A program made the position numbers and the translations under genes. Shown piece by piece: positions 6,760 to 13,787 of a DNA stretch of 17,739 nt; positions within the stretch are counted from its first letter, which is position 1, and the number at the start of each line of letters is the position of its first letter. The notes under the pieces are model-generated. The model had not been told where the DNA came from, made no database searches, and saw nothing but the letters and a program-made list of their open reading frames with translations. This stretch comes from an uncultured Flavobacteriaceae bacterium (GTDB taxonomy: Bacteria; Bacteroidota; Bacteroidia; Flavobacteriales; Flavobacteriaceae), in the NCBI GenBank assembly GCA_913020685.1, contig CAJWAY010000016.1, positions 1-17,739 on the forward strand, in the 5' to 3' direction.

Positions 6760-7918
6760 TATTTTGATGCCTGTTAGGCTTGCGTTTTTTTCTTATTATA
6801 TTATTATATTTCTTAGAACGATCAAAGCGATTTAGACTGTCTTGACCAACTACATTTTCGAATGCTACGTTCAGTTTTTCAGCTTTTGAAATAATTGTTT
6901 CGTTCTCGTATTCTTCAAGACTCAGTACTTTTTCTTTATTATTGTTTTTGATAATTATCTCATTAACTGACTCTAAAGAAAGCATATGCCAATTCATCCA
7001 TTGGCCCTTATAGGCATACCATAACTGTTCTTTAAAAATATCCATTTTTTGAAGAACGGCAACTCCTTTTTCAGTTTGGAGGTTGACTTCAGGTTTAGGA
7101 AAAATTTTAAGTGCACTACGATAGGCGTCCAATTCATAATTCAAACAACATTTGAGTTTACCACACTGACCCGCTAGTTTGAGGGGGTTTAGTGATAATT
7201 GTTGATAACGAGCCGCTGCCGTTGATACCGATCGGTAATCTGTAAGCCATGTAGAGCAGCAAAGTTCACGCCCGCAGGAGCCAATACCTCCAAGTCGAGA
7301 AGCCTCCTGGCGTAAACCGATTTGACGCATCTCAATCCGAATGGAAAAGGCATGAGCCATGTCCTTAATTAACTGTCGGAAATCAATCCGACCTTCTGCT
7401 GTGTAGTAAAAAGTGGCTTTTTTGCCATCCCCTTGAAATTCAACATCCGAGAGTTTCATTTCCAATCCCAAACCTAACGCAAATTCGCGGGCCCTTTTTT
7501 GGATGTGCGGCTCTTTGTTTCTAAGTGAGTGCCATTTGTCAATTTCCTCCTGGTTTGCTAGACGCAATATCTTGTTAACCTCGTCGATTTTTTGGCTAAC
7601 CCTTTTCTTTTTCATCTGAAAGCGAACCAATTCCCCCGTCAAAGTTACCAGTCCCAGGTCGTAACCATTGTCAACCTGAGTTATAACAGGATCTCCTACT
7701 CGAACCGTGAGGCCTTCAGTCAGTGAATAAAATTCTTTTCGGCTGTTTTTAAAACGCACCTCCACCAGTGGAAATGGAGCTACATCTTTTGGCATTTTCA
7801 TGTTACCCAACCAATCAAAAACTGTTAGTTTGTTGCAACTATCTGTCCCGCAAGTTCCATTACTATTGCACCCACGAGGTGACCCGATTCCATTACTAGC
7901 ACATGAAGTGCAACCCAT
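6752..7918 (-). CDS. ricT: PSP1 domain protein, RicT (YaaT)-like iron-sulfur regulatory subunit
   Basis: 388 residues. The PSP1 core (about 45-265) holds the two conserved cysteine clusters GIGSCGRELCCSTWL (Cys215, 220, 221) and KLAGQCGKLKCCLNYE (Cys252, 257, 258). In Bacillus subtilis RicT, with RicA and RicF, forms an Fe-S complex affecting RNase Y-dependent mRNA processing; the role in Bacteroidota, where the partners are not evident, is unclear. This protein also carries a Cys-rich N-terminus (Cys3, 6, 17, 23, 28) that could bind metal, and a Lys/Arg/Asn-rich C-terminal tail that could contact nucleic acid. It precedes gldH with an 8-bp overlap and follows trhO by 65 bases. The ATG at 7918 opens directly into the Cys-rich MGCTSC segment, which supports this start. 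Confidence 0.9.
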   Translation of the reverse strand: MGCTSCASNGIGSPRGCNSNGTCGTDSCNKLTVFDWLGNMKMPKDVAPFPLVEVRFKNSRKEFYSLTEGLTVRVGDPVITQVDNGYDLGLVTLTGELVRFQMKKKRVSQKIDEVNKILRLANQEEIDKWHSLRNKEPHIQKRAREFALGLGLEMKLSDVEFQGDGKKATFYYTAEGRIDFRQLIKDMAHAFSIRIEMRQIGLRQEASRLGGIGSCGRELCCSTWLTDYRSVSTAAARYQQLSLNPLKLAGQCGKLKCCLNYELDAYRSALKIFPKPEVNLQTEKGVAVLQKMDIFKEQLWYAYKGQWMNWHMLSLESVNEIIIKNNNKEKVLSLEEYENETIISKAEKLNVAFENVVGQDSLNRFDRSKKYNNIIRKKRKPNRHQNNA

Positions 7919-7983
7919 AGTTTTATATTAGTATTTTAAAGATAAGTTTAATTGGAGTTATTGGGGAGCTTTAAAACTCTAAA

Positions 7984-9015
7984 TTAATGTTTAAATTTTA
8001 ATACTTCACTACGCCCTTTTTTAAATATTTTATTACTATTGTATCTGCCCTTTCTCAGCTTCCTTTGTTCTTCGATGGGAAGATTAATAGTTTCTTGGCA
8101 GTCGGAAGAGCAACAACTTTCTCTTTGTTTTTTACAAGAGTCACACTGAATAAACAGGAGATGGCAGGCTTCATTAGCACAATTGACATGACTATCACAA
8201 GGCGAACCACATTGGTGGCATTTAGCAATTATGTGTACACTGATCCTTTCTCCTCCACGTTCGTCAAAAACAAAGTTTTTCCCGATAAACTTATTTTCTA
8301 ATCCTTTTTCATTTACCTGACGAGAATATTCAATTATCCCTCCATCTAATTGAAAAACGTTTTTAAATCCCTTGTGTTTAAAGTAAGCACTCGCTTTTTC
8401 ACATCGAATTCCACCCGTGCAATACATTAATAGTTTTTTGTCCTCTTTGTATTGAGCCAGCTCTTGTTCTATCAAAGGGAGGGATTCCCTAAATGTATCA
8501 ACATTAGGTGTGAACGCTCCTTTAAAATGTCCTATCTCACTTTCGTAATGGTTTCGCATGTCTACACATATAGTATCAGGCTGAGCTAAAAGAGTATTAA
8601 AATCATAAGCATTAAGATGTATACCCTTTTGGGTAACATCGATGCTTCCATCTTTCAACCCATCTGCAACAATTTTTTCTCTAACTTTAACTGTGAGCTT
8701 TAAAAAGGATTCATTGTCTTGCTCCACAGCAATATTTAGCCTTATCCCTTTTAAAAAACTAATTCCATCCAAAAAATTTTTAAAGTCTTCGAATCGTGGA
8801 GCGGGTACCGACAACTGGGCGTTAATGCCCTCTTTAGCCACATAGATCCGACCTAAAACGTTCATTTCATTCCAATTTAGAAACAAATAGTCTCTTAGAA
8901 TTTGAGGGTTTTCGACATGGTAATACTGATAGAAAGATAAAGTCAACCTTTCTTCACCAGCTTGAGCAAGCAAAAATCGTCGTTCTTCAGCACTTAGTTT
9001 GTTGTACAGCTGCAT
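7984..9015 (-). CDS. trhO: tRNA uridine(34) hydroxylase TrhO (rhodanese-fold, YceA family)
   Basis: 343 residues from the ATG at 9015 (MQLYNKLSAEER). The open frame reaches a TTG at 9060, but a full -7 element lies inside that extension, so I reject it. TrhO introduces the 5-hydroxyl group on wobble uridine 34 of tRNAs. Numbered from the ATG: an N-terminal acylphosphatase-like domain with NVLGRIYVAKEGINAQLSVP (52-71), a rhodanese domain with CVDMRNHYESEIGHFKGAF (150-168) and the active loop CTGGIRC beginning at the catalytic Cys199, then a cysteine-rich tail (Cys266, 269, 273, 279, 284, 291, 294, 301, 302, 306) likely to bind zinc. Cytosolic. Same direction as ricT with a 65-base gap, so it may be the first gene of that operon. 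Divergent from recA. Confidence 0.92.
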   Translation of the reverse strand: MQLYNKLSAEERRFLLAQAGEERLTLSFYQYYHVENPQILRDYLFLNWNEMNVLGRIYVAKEGINAQLSVPAPRFEDFKNFLDGISFLKGIRLNIAVEQDNESFLKLTVKVREKIVADGLKDGSIDVTQKGIHLNAYDFNTLLAQPDTICVDMRNHYESEIGHFKGAFTPNVDTFRESLPLIEQELAQYKEDKKLLMYCTGGIRCEKASAYFKHKGFKNVFQLDGGIIEYSRQVNEKGLENKFIGKNFVFDERGGERISVHIIAKCHQCGSPCDSHVNCANEACHLLFIQCDSCKKQRESCCSSDCQETINLPIEEQRKLRKGRYNSNKIFKKGRSEVLKFKH

Positions 9016-9041
9016 TAAATAAGCATTTGTATGTTGAGTCA

Positions 9042-9049
9042 CAAAGTTA
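9042..9049 (-). promoter_or_regulatory. -7 element (TAACTTTG) upstream of trhO
   Basis: Minus-strand TAACTTTG matches TAnnTTTG exactly and would start transcription near 9036, about 20 bases before the ATG at 9015. No TTG sits at the usual -33 distance. It supports the shorter trhO start. Confidence 0.4.
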
Positions 9050-9136
9050 TTAAAATACAAGGGAATTTTAATTTAGATAAATAAAAGCTTGAATTCGCTA
9101 ATTTTTTACATTGTTAATAATCCTTTTAAGCCTCTA

Positions 9137-9167
9137 TTGTAACCCACGATCAGAAATAGTAAATTCG
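9137..9167 (+). promoter_or_regulatory. Putative recA promoter (TTG-N20-TAAATTCG)
   Basis: TTG at 9137-9139 and TAAATTCG at 9160-9167, 20 bases apart, fit the Bacteroidota -33/-7 arrangement with one mismatch (C for T) in the -7 element. Transcription would start around 9173, about 10 bases before the recA ATG. No LexA-type palindrome was seen. Confidence 0.42.
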
Positions 9168-9183
9168 TTAAAAAAAGAGTATT

Positions 9184-10188
9184 ATGGCAGACGCAAATGA
9201 AGCAAAAAAGAAAGCTTTACAACTTACTTTAGATAAGCTTGATAAGACCTACGGTAAAGGTGCAGTTATGAAAATGAGCGATGAGGCCATAGAAGAAATA
9301 GAAGCCATTTCCTCAGGGTCGATAGGGTTAGATTTGGCCCTGGGTGTTGGCGGATATCCTCGTGGACGGGTAATCGAAATCTATGGCCCGGAATCGTCTG
9401 GAAAAACCACCCTGACCCTTCATGCAATTGCCGAATGCCAAAAAGTTGGAGGAATTGCAGCCTTTATTGACGCAGAGCATGCCTTTGACCGTTTCTATGC
9501 CAAGAAGCTGGGAGTGGACTTAAGCGAACTGATCATTTCCCAGCCTGATCATGGCGAACAAGCCCTAGAAATTGCAGACAACCTTATCCGATCTGGCGCG
9601 ATCGATATTATAGCAGTTGACTCTGTGGCTGCCCTCACCCCCAAAAGTGAGATTGAAGGTGAAATGGGAGACTCTAAAATGGGCCTCCACGCGAGACTCA
9701 TGTCGCAAGCACTTAGGAAACTCACAGCCTCAATCAGTAAAACTAATTGTACAGTTTTCTTCATCAACCAACTGCGAGAAAAAATCGGTGTGATGTTTGG
9801 TAACCCCGAAACCACCACTGGAGGAAATGCCCTGAAATTTTATGCCTCCGTTCGTTTAGACATCCGTCGTTCTACCCAGATTAAAAGCGGTGACGCAGAA
9901 GTTATGGGTAACAAAACACGCGTAAAGGTCGTCAAAAACAAGGTTGCGCCACCTTTCCGAACTACCGAATTTGATATTATGTATGGAGAAGGGATCTCCA
10001 AAATAGGAGAGATCATTGACCTAGGAGTAAATTATGAAATCATCAAAAAATCTGGTTCCTGGTTTAGCTATCAAGACTCCAAACTGGGGCAAGGGCGAGA
10101 CGCCGTCAAAGCCTTACTTGAAGATAACGTCGATCTGATGGAAGAACTTGAAACCAAGATCATGGAAACAGTCAAAGCAATAGAATAA
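9184..10188 (+). CDS. recA: Recombinase RecA
   Basis: 334 residues, slightly shorter than E. coli RecA because of a shorter acidic tail. RecA forms an ATP-dependent filament on single-stranded DNA and catalyses strand exchange in recombination and repair. Visible landmarks are the Walker A motif GPESSGKT (68-75), the catalytic Glu98 in DAEHAFD, the Walker B strand IIAVDSV (142-148), the L1 region with [14 protein letters not shown], and the L2 loop [20 protein letters not shown] (195-214) with the conserved Gln196. The ATG at 9184 follows an A-rich stretch. It is divergent from trhO and is followed by pabB after a short gap, so read-through into pabB is possible. G+C is higher than in its neighbours, consistent with a highly expressed housekeeping gene. 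Confidence 0.99.
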   Translation: MADANEAKKKALQLTLDKLDKTYGKGAVMKMSDEAIEEIEAISSGSIGLDLALGVGGYPRGRVIEIYGPESSGKTTLTLHAIAECQKVGGIAAFIDAEHAFDRFYAKKLGVDLSELIISQPDHGEQALEIADNLIRSGAIDIIAVDSVAALTPKSEIEGEMGDSKMGLHARLMSQALRKLTASISKTNCTVFFINQLREKIGVMFGNPETTTGGNALKFYASVRLDIRRSTQIKSGDAEVMGNKTRVKVVKNKVAPPFRTTEFDIMYGEGISKIGEIIDLGVNYEIIKKSGSWFSYQDSKLGQGRDAVKALLEDNVDLMEELETKIMETVKAIE

Positions 10189-10214
10189 TTAGGTCCTCAA
10201 TCCCATTATAGGCA

Positions 10215-11186
10215 TTGCAACTATCAAGCTTTAAAGAAAAAATGTCTGCCTTGGCCTCTGCTCAAAGGCCTTTTTTTTTCCTTATCGATTTTGAAATGGA
10301 AAAGCCCATCATATGTCCTGTAGAAGAAGCTCAAGAATTGGGCTTTCAATTTGAAATTAAAGGCTTTCGTAATTTTCAGCTCCAAGACCGAAAACCTTCC
10401 CCGGTCCCACTATTAGTTGCGCCGATCCCTAAAGCTGTTTATACAAAAGCTTTCAAGAAAGTAATAAAAGAAATCTATCGAGGCAATACCTTTTTGCTCA
10501 ACCTAACCTTCCCCTCAACCATAGAAACTGATCTTAATCTGCAAGACATCTTTCAATTGGCCAAAGCACCCTACAAACTCCTTTACAAAAACCACTTTGT
10601 GGTGTATTCTCCTGAGTGCTTTGTCAAAATTAAAGACAGTCAAATATACTCCTACCCCATGAAAGGCACTATCGATGCCCAAGTTCCTGAAGCAAAAAAG
10701 AAACTACAAACCAACCCCAAGGAGATCAACGAGCACAATACCATCGTGGACCTGATCCGAAACGACCTATCCAAAATAGCAAGGGAAATTGCTGTGACAC
10801 GATTTCGCTACATCGACAAGATCCAAACCCAAAAAAACGAAATCTATCATACTAGCTCTGAAATCAAAGGTAGACTCTCCTACGACTGGAAAACTCAACT
10901 GCCTGAGATCTTACTGGGCTTACTTCCTGCAGGATCAATTTGCGGGGCACCAAAAGCCAAAACTGTTTCCATCATTAAAAATGTGGAGGAAGGTCCTAGA
11001 GGATATTACACCGGAATCTTTGGATATTTTGATGGAGAAAACCTCGACAGTGCTGTGAATATCCGCTATCTCGAAAAAAAAGACCAACAAATGGTTTACC
11101 GCAGTGGTGGCGGCATTACCTTTCTAAGCGATTTGGAATCCGAATACAATGAACTGATAGAAAAGATCTATGTACCCGTTGTTTGA
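10215..11186 (+). CDS. pabB: Aminodeoxychorismate synthase component I (PabB), short form
   Basis: Up to 323 residues of the chorismate-utilising fold. PabB aminates chorismate to 4-amino-4-deoxychorismate, the precursor of p-aminobenzoate and folate. Numbered from the TTG at 10215: PMKGTI at 148-153 with Lys150, the lysine that distinguishes aminodeoxychorismate synthases from anthranilate synthases (which have Ala there); EHNTIVDLIRNDLSKIA (173-189); GSICGAPKAKT (240-250); GPRGYYTGIFGY; GGGIT (298-302); and SDLESEYNE with the magnesium-binding glutamates. It lacks much of the N-terminal domain of the roughly 450-residue E. coli enzyme, as many Bacteroidota members do. Start uncertain: the ATG at 10242 would remove nine residues (including FKEK) that look like part of the family's first helix. 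It overlaps pabC by 17 bp. Confidence 0.9.
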   Translation: MQLSSFKEKMSALASAQRPFFFLIDFEMEKPIICPVEEAQELGFQFEIKGFRNFQLQDRKPSPVPLLVAPIPKAVYTKAFKKVIKEIYRGNTFLLNLTFPSTIETDLNLQDIFQLAKAPYKLLYKNHFVVYSPECFVKIKDSQIYSYPMKGTIDAQVPEAKKKLQTNPKEINEHNTIVDLIRNDLSKIAREIAVTRFRYIDKIQTQKNEIYHTSSEIKGRLSYDWKTQLPEILLGLLPAGSICGAPKAKTVSIIKNVEEGPRGYYTGIFGYFDGENLDSAVNIRYLEKKDQQMVYRSGGGITFLSDLESEYNELIEKIYVPVV

Positions 11187-11766
11187 ATCCCTTTGCGTCC
11201 AAGATGGTATTATTCTAAACACACAATGGCATGAAGATCGTTTTCAAAAGGCCTATCTGCAAAACTTCGGACATTTAAATTCTTTTGATTTATTGGAAGG
11301 ACTCAGTATACCTGTTAAATTTAACCAAGGTAAAGTAAAGCTGCGAATAAGATACAACCATAAGCATCGAGATTTTCATTTTGAACACTACAAAATCAAA
11401 GAAATCAAAAGCCTAAGGTTAGTCTACACAGAGGAGTTAAATTACTCACATAAATATAGCCGCCGAGAAAATTTAGAATCACTCTTTGATCTAAGAGAGG
11501 ATTGCGATGAAGTCTTGATTATAAAAAAAGGGAGGATCACAGACAGTTCGTATTCCAATGTTGTTTTTTTTGATGGCCAGGATTGGTGGACACCAAAAGA
11601 TCCCTTGCTAGCGGGTACCTGTAGGGCCAGGCTTTTAAATCAAGGGATCATCAAACAATCTTTTCTAAAAGTTAGAGATCTTAAAAACTTCGAGGGGCTA
11701 AAACTTATCAACGCCATGCGTGACATGGACCAACCGATGATTCCCATTAACAGATTGAGGTATTAA
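11170..11766 (+). CDS. pabC: Class IV aminotransferase, probable aminodeoxychorismate lyase (PabC-like)
   Basis: 198 residues of the PLP-dependent class IV fold, compact compared with the usual 270 or so. The likely PLP lysine is Lys95 in NYSHKYSRREN; Arg24 in HEDRF, GRITDSSYSNVVFF (121-134, the cofactor phosphate-binding turn, with Asp in place of the usual Glu) and DPLLAGTCRARLL (144-156) are the other family landmarks. It would cleave 4-amino-4-deoxychorismate into p-aminobenzoate and pyruvate. The 17-bp overlap with pabB strongly supports this over branched-chain or D-amino acid transaminase activity. No pabA glutamine amidotransferase is in the window. Its TAA stop overlaps the stop of the convergent acyltransferase gene within TTAA. 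Confidence 0.85.
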   Translation: MYPLFESLCVQDGIILNTQWHEDRFQKAYLQNFGHLNSFDLLEGLSIPVKFNQGKVKLRIRYNHKHRDFHFEHYKIKEIKSLRLVYTEELNYSHKYSRRENLESLFDLREDCDEVLIIKKGRITDSSYSNVVFFDGQDWWTPKDPLLAGTCRARLLNQGIIKQSFLKVRDLKNFEGLKLINAMRDMDQPMIPINRLRY

Positions 11767-12542
11767 GGGGTTTTAGTAGCTTTTTTCCATTCTTCAATGG
11801 CGTCGACTGCCATTTGCTTAGGATCATTTTGCAACTCGGAATAAATGAGATCAAAAGTTTTTTGCTGTAATTCGGGAATATCGGTCTCAGAAAGTCCCAC
11901 TGTAGGAAGGGAAGGGTGAATATCTACACGAAGTTCGCCTGGATAACCGTGAGTGGTGTACCAAGGAAATTTTCTTTTACAATCCAAAAAAACCATGGGA
12001 CAAATAGGCAGCTGATGTTCTACAGCAATCTTAAAAGCGCCAGGTTTAAAAGGATTGAGTAATACGGTTTCGTCGAGGTATTCCTTTTCAGGGAAAATAC
12101 AAACGCTATAGCCCTTGTCCAAAACCTTTCTAGCCCTATCATAAACCCCATAACGGCTTTTAGAACTGCTGCGATCTACCATGATGGCAGCCCGTTTGTA
12201 GAGGTAACCAAAAATGGGAATGTTAACCAGCTCTTTTTTTCCAACAAACACAAAGGGTTTGGGGGCGGCAGCAAACATCAACATAATGTCAATATAACTG
12301 GAATGGTTTGCCACCAACAAATAGCTTTTTTTAAAATCTAGATGAGTCTTAAATTTTTTATTAATCCAAAAACCTGTTCCCAACAATACAAATCGAGACC
12401 AGATGTTACGTGCAATCCAAAAAAAGGGACTATATCCATTAGGAAATAGCAATAAAATAGCCAAAATTGGGAAAAGTAAAATTACAGGTAAGGCGGATAA
12501 TAGGTAAAACCAAATACGCCAAAGTACAATCAAAAACCTCAT
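11763..12542 (-). CDS. plsC: 1-acyl-sn-glycerol-3-phosphate acyltransferase family protein (PlsC-like)
   Basis: 259 residues. An N-terminal hydrophobic stretch (about 5-35) anchors it in the inner membrane. The acyltransferase motifs are the catalytic NHSSYID (HX4D: His80, Asp85), the acceptor-binding region around GKKELVNIPIFGYLYKRAAIMVDR (101-124), FPEKEYLD (150-157) in the place of the classical FPEGTR, and PFKPGAFKIAVEHQLPICPM (164-183). PlsC adds the second acyl chain to lysophosphatidic acid; related enzymes acylate other lysophospholipids or lipid precursors, so the substrate is inferred. The altered FPE motif is like that of other Bacteroidota members I recall. The start ATG at 12542 lies in an inverted repeat. 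Divergent from trpS; its 3' end overlaps pabC by 4 bp. Confidence 0.85.
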   Translation of the reverse strand: MRFLIVLWRIWFYLLSALPVILLFPILAILLLFPNGYSPFFWIARNIWSRFVLLGTGFWINKKFKTHLDFKKSYLLVANHSSYIDIMLMFAAAPKPFVFVGKKELVNIPIFGYLYKRAAIMVDRSSSKSRYGVYDRARKVLDKGYSVCIFPEKEYLDETVLLNPFKPGAFKIAVEHQLPICPMVFLDCKRKFPWYTTHGYPGELRVDIHPSLPTVGLSETDIPELQQKTFDLIYSELQNDPKQMAVDAIEEWKKATKTP

Positions 12543-12570
12543 TTCCAGTAAAAATACATTTTATGGAAAT
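12541..12570. repeat. 7-bp inverted repeat covering the plsC start codon
   Basis: ATTTCCA at 12541-12547 and its exact reverse complement TGGAAAT at 12564-12570 flank a 16-base spacer. In the plsC message the 3' arm contains the purine-rich bases before the start codon and the first two bases of the AUG, so folding would hide the start. It overlaps the first copy of the neighbouring direct repeat. Confidence 0.45.
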
Positions 12571-12590
12571 GGAGATATAAGGAAATGGAG
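12565..12590. repeat. Tandem 10-bp direct repeat (GGAAATGGAG) upstream of the trpS promoter
   Basis: GGAAATGGAG occurs at 12565-12574 and again at 12581-12590, separated by ATATAA, giving a 16-base period. The pair ends six bases before the -33 TTG of the trpS promoter and lies between divergent plsC and trpS. The arrangement suits a regulator-binding site for either gene; no known operator is recognised. Confidence 0.6.
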
Positions 12591-12596
12591 TAAACT

Positions 12597-12626
12597 TTGT
12601 GCAACCGTCGAAAAAAAATATCTTTG
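12597..12626 (+). promoter_or_regulatory. trpS promoter (TTG-N19-TATCTTTG)
   Basis: TTG at 12597-12599 and TATCTTTG at 12619-12626 are 19 bases apart. Both the sequence and the spacing match the Bacteroidota -33/-7 consensus in full. Transcription would begin near 12632, leaving a leader of about 17 bases before the ATG at 12649, too short for a T-box or attenuator. Confidence 0.6.
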
Positions 12627-12648
12627 CTGTAAATCATTTACCCCCCTT

Positions 12649-13617
12649 ATGGCAAGAATTTTGACAGGAGTTCAATCTACAGGCGTCCCTCATCTGGGGA
12701 ATTTACTTGGGGCTGTGCTACCTGCCATTGAAATGGCGAATAAACCCAATAACGAATCTTTTTTGTTTATAGCCGATCTCCACTCGATAACACAGATAAA
12801 GGATAGGGAACAGTTGTCCAAAAACACCTTTGCCACAGCTTCAGCCTGGTTAGCTTGTGGACTGGAACTAGAAAAGACCTTTTTTTATCGTCAGAGCGAT
12901 GTTAGTCAAGTAAGCGAACTAGCTTGGTTTTTGAGTTGCTTTTTCCCCTACCAACGACTAACACTCGCTCATTCTTTTAAAGATAAGGCTGACAAATTAG
13001 AAGATGTCAACGTTGGATTATTTACCTACCCAATGTTGATGGCCGCTGATATTTTGATCTATGATGCCGAATTAGTCCCTGTGGGAAAAGACCAATTACA
13101 ACATCTAGAAATGACCCGAGATGTAGCCGCACGAGTCAATCACCAGATGGGAGAAACTTTTGTCTTACCAAAGGCCCAAATTCAGAAGGAAACTCAGTTT
13201 GTGATTGGTACTGATGGCAATAAAATGTCCAAATCAAAAAATAACATCATCAATATTTTTCAGCCTGACAAAGCACTGCGGAAACAGATCATGAGTATAC
13301 AAACTGACAGTAAAACGATTGAAGAACCCAAAGACCCCGAAAATTGTACTGTTTTTAAAATCTTTTCCCTTTTATCAAATGCTGTGCAAAAAGAAGATTT
13401 GAGACGGCAATATCTGGCTGGTGGACTTGGATATGGCGACGCCAAACAAACTTTATTTGAATTGGTGTTGGAGAAATTTAAAACGGAACGGGAAAAATAC
13501 TCATACTATCAGGACCATCCACAAGAAGTAGAAGTTGCCTTAGCCAAAGGAGCAGTAAAAGCTAGTAAAATTGCTGATGATGTTTTGCTTAGGGTCAGAC
13601 GAAAGATAGGCTTTTAG
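12649..13617 (+). CDS. trpS: Tryptophanyl-tRNA synthetase
   Basis: 322 residues, the normal size for bacterial TrpRS. It charges tRNA-Trp in the cytosol. The class I signatures are clear: PHLGN at 14-18 in the HIGH position, KMSKSKNN at 192-199, VGKDQLQH at 145-152, and MAADILIYDA at 131-140 whose Asp133 corresponds to the residue that reads the indole NH of tryptophan. The ATG at 12649 gives the usual N-terminus MARILTGVQSTG. It is a single-gene unit with its own full-consensus promoter and a direct repeat just upstream. The 170 bases after it hold no convincing terminator; the next gene has its own possible promoter. Confidence 0.98.
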   Translation: MARILTGVQSTGVPHLGNLLGAVLPAIEMANKPNNESFLFIADLHSITQIKDREQLSKNTFATASAWLACGLELEKTFFYRQSDVSQVSELAWFLSCFFPYQRLTLAHSFKDKADKLEDVNVGLFTYPMLMAADILIYDAELVPVGKDQLQHLEMTRDVAARVNHQMGETFVLPKAQIQKETQFVIGTDGNKMSKSKNNIINIFQPDKALRKQIMSIQTDSKTIEEPKDPENCTVFKIFSLLSNAVQKEDLRRQYLAGGLGYGDAKQTLFELVLEKFKTEREKYSYYQDHPQEVEVALAKGAVKASKIADDVLLRVRRKIGF

Positions 13618-13776
13618 ACCAATCAAAAAACTTCCTTTTTAAAATTATACATATTCCTTAAATTCTTCTTTTTACAATAAAATTATGATTATACAGATTG
13701 GTAAAGTGGAAAATTTGGTCATTTTGAATATAATAAGATCATTTTTTATCGTTATAATAAAAGGACTAATTATTAC

Positions 13777-13784
13777 TATATTTG
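13777..13784 (+). promoter_or_regulatory. -7 element (TATATTTG) next to the start of the SPOR protein gene
   Basis: TATATTTG is an exact TAnnTTTG match that ends three bases before the ATG at 13788. If used, transcription would start at or inside the start codon, giving a leaderless message. No TTG is found at the -33 distance. Confidence 0.35.
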
Positions 13785-13787
13785 AGT

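Noticed and set aside
8065..8301. Open frames antisense to trhO, and similar ones antisense to recA (9549-9818), envC (15161-15445), trpS (13260-13445) and the nucleotidyltransferase (17013-17231)
   Set aside because: Each lies wholly inside a well-supported gene on the other strand, has no recognisable domain and no promoter of its own.
9016..9060. A longer trhO beginning with TTG at 9060
   Set aside because: An exact -7 element (9049-9042) lies inside the extension and the ATG at 9015 gives the typical family N-terminus.
9061..9183. An SOS box in front of recA, and a near-repeat AATTCG(C/T)TAA at 9092-9101 and 9162-9171
   Set aside because: No LexA-like palindrome is visible. The near-repeat has one mismatch, is 70 bases apart and its second copy is just part of the likely promoter.
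13618..13787. A terminator, small RNA or small gene in the 170-base gap after trpS
   Set aside because: The sequence is AT-rich with only short A/T stems; apart from the -7 element at its end nothing stands out.
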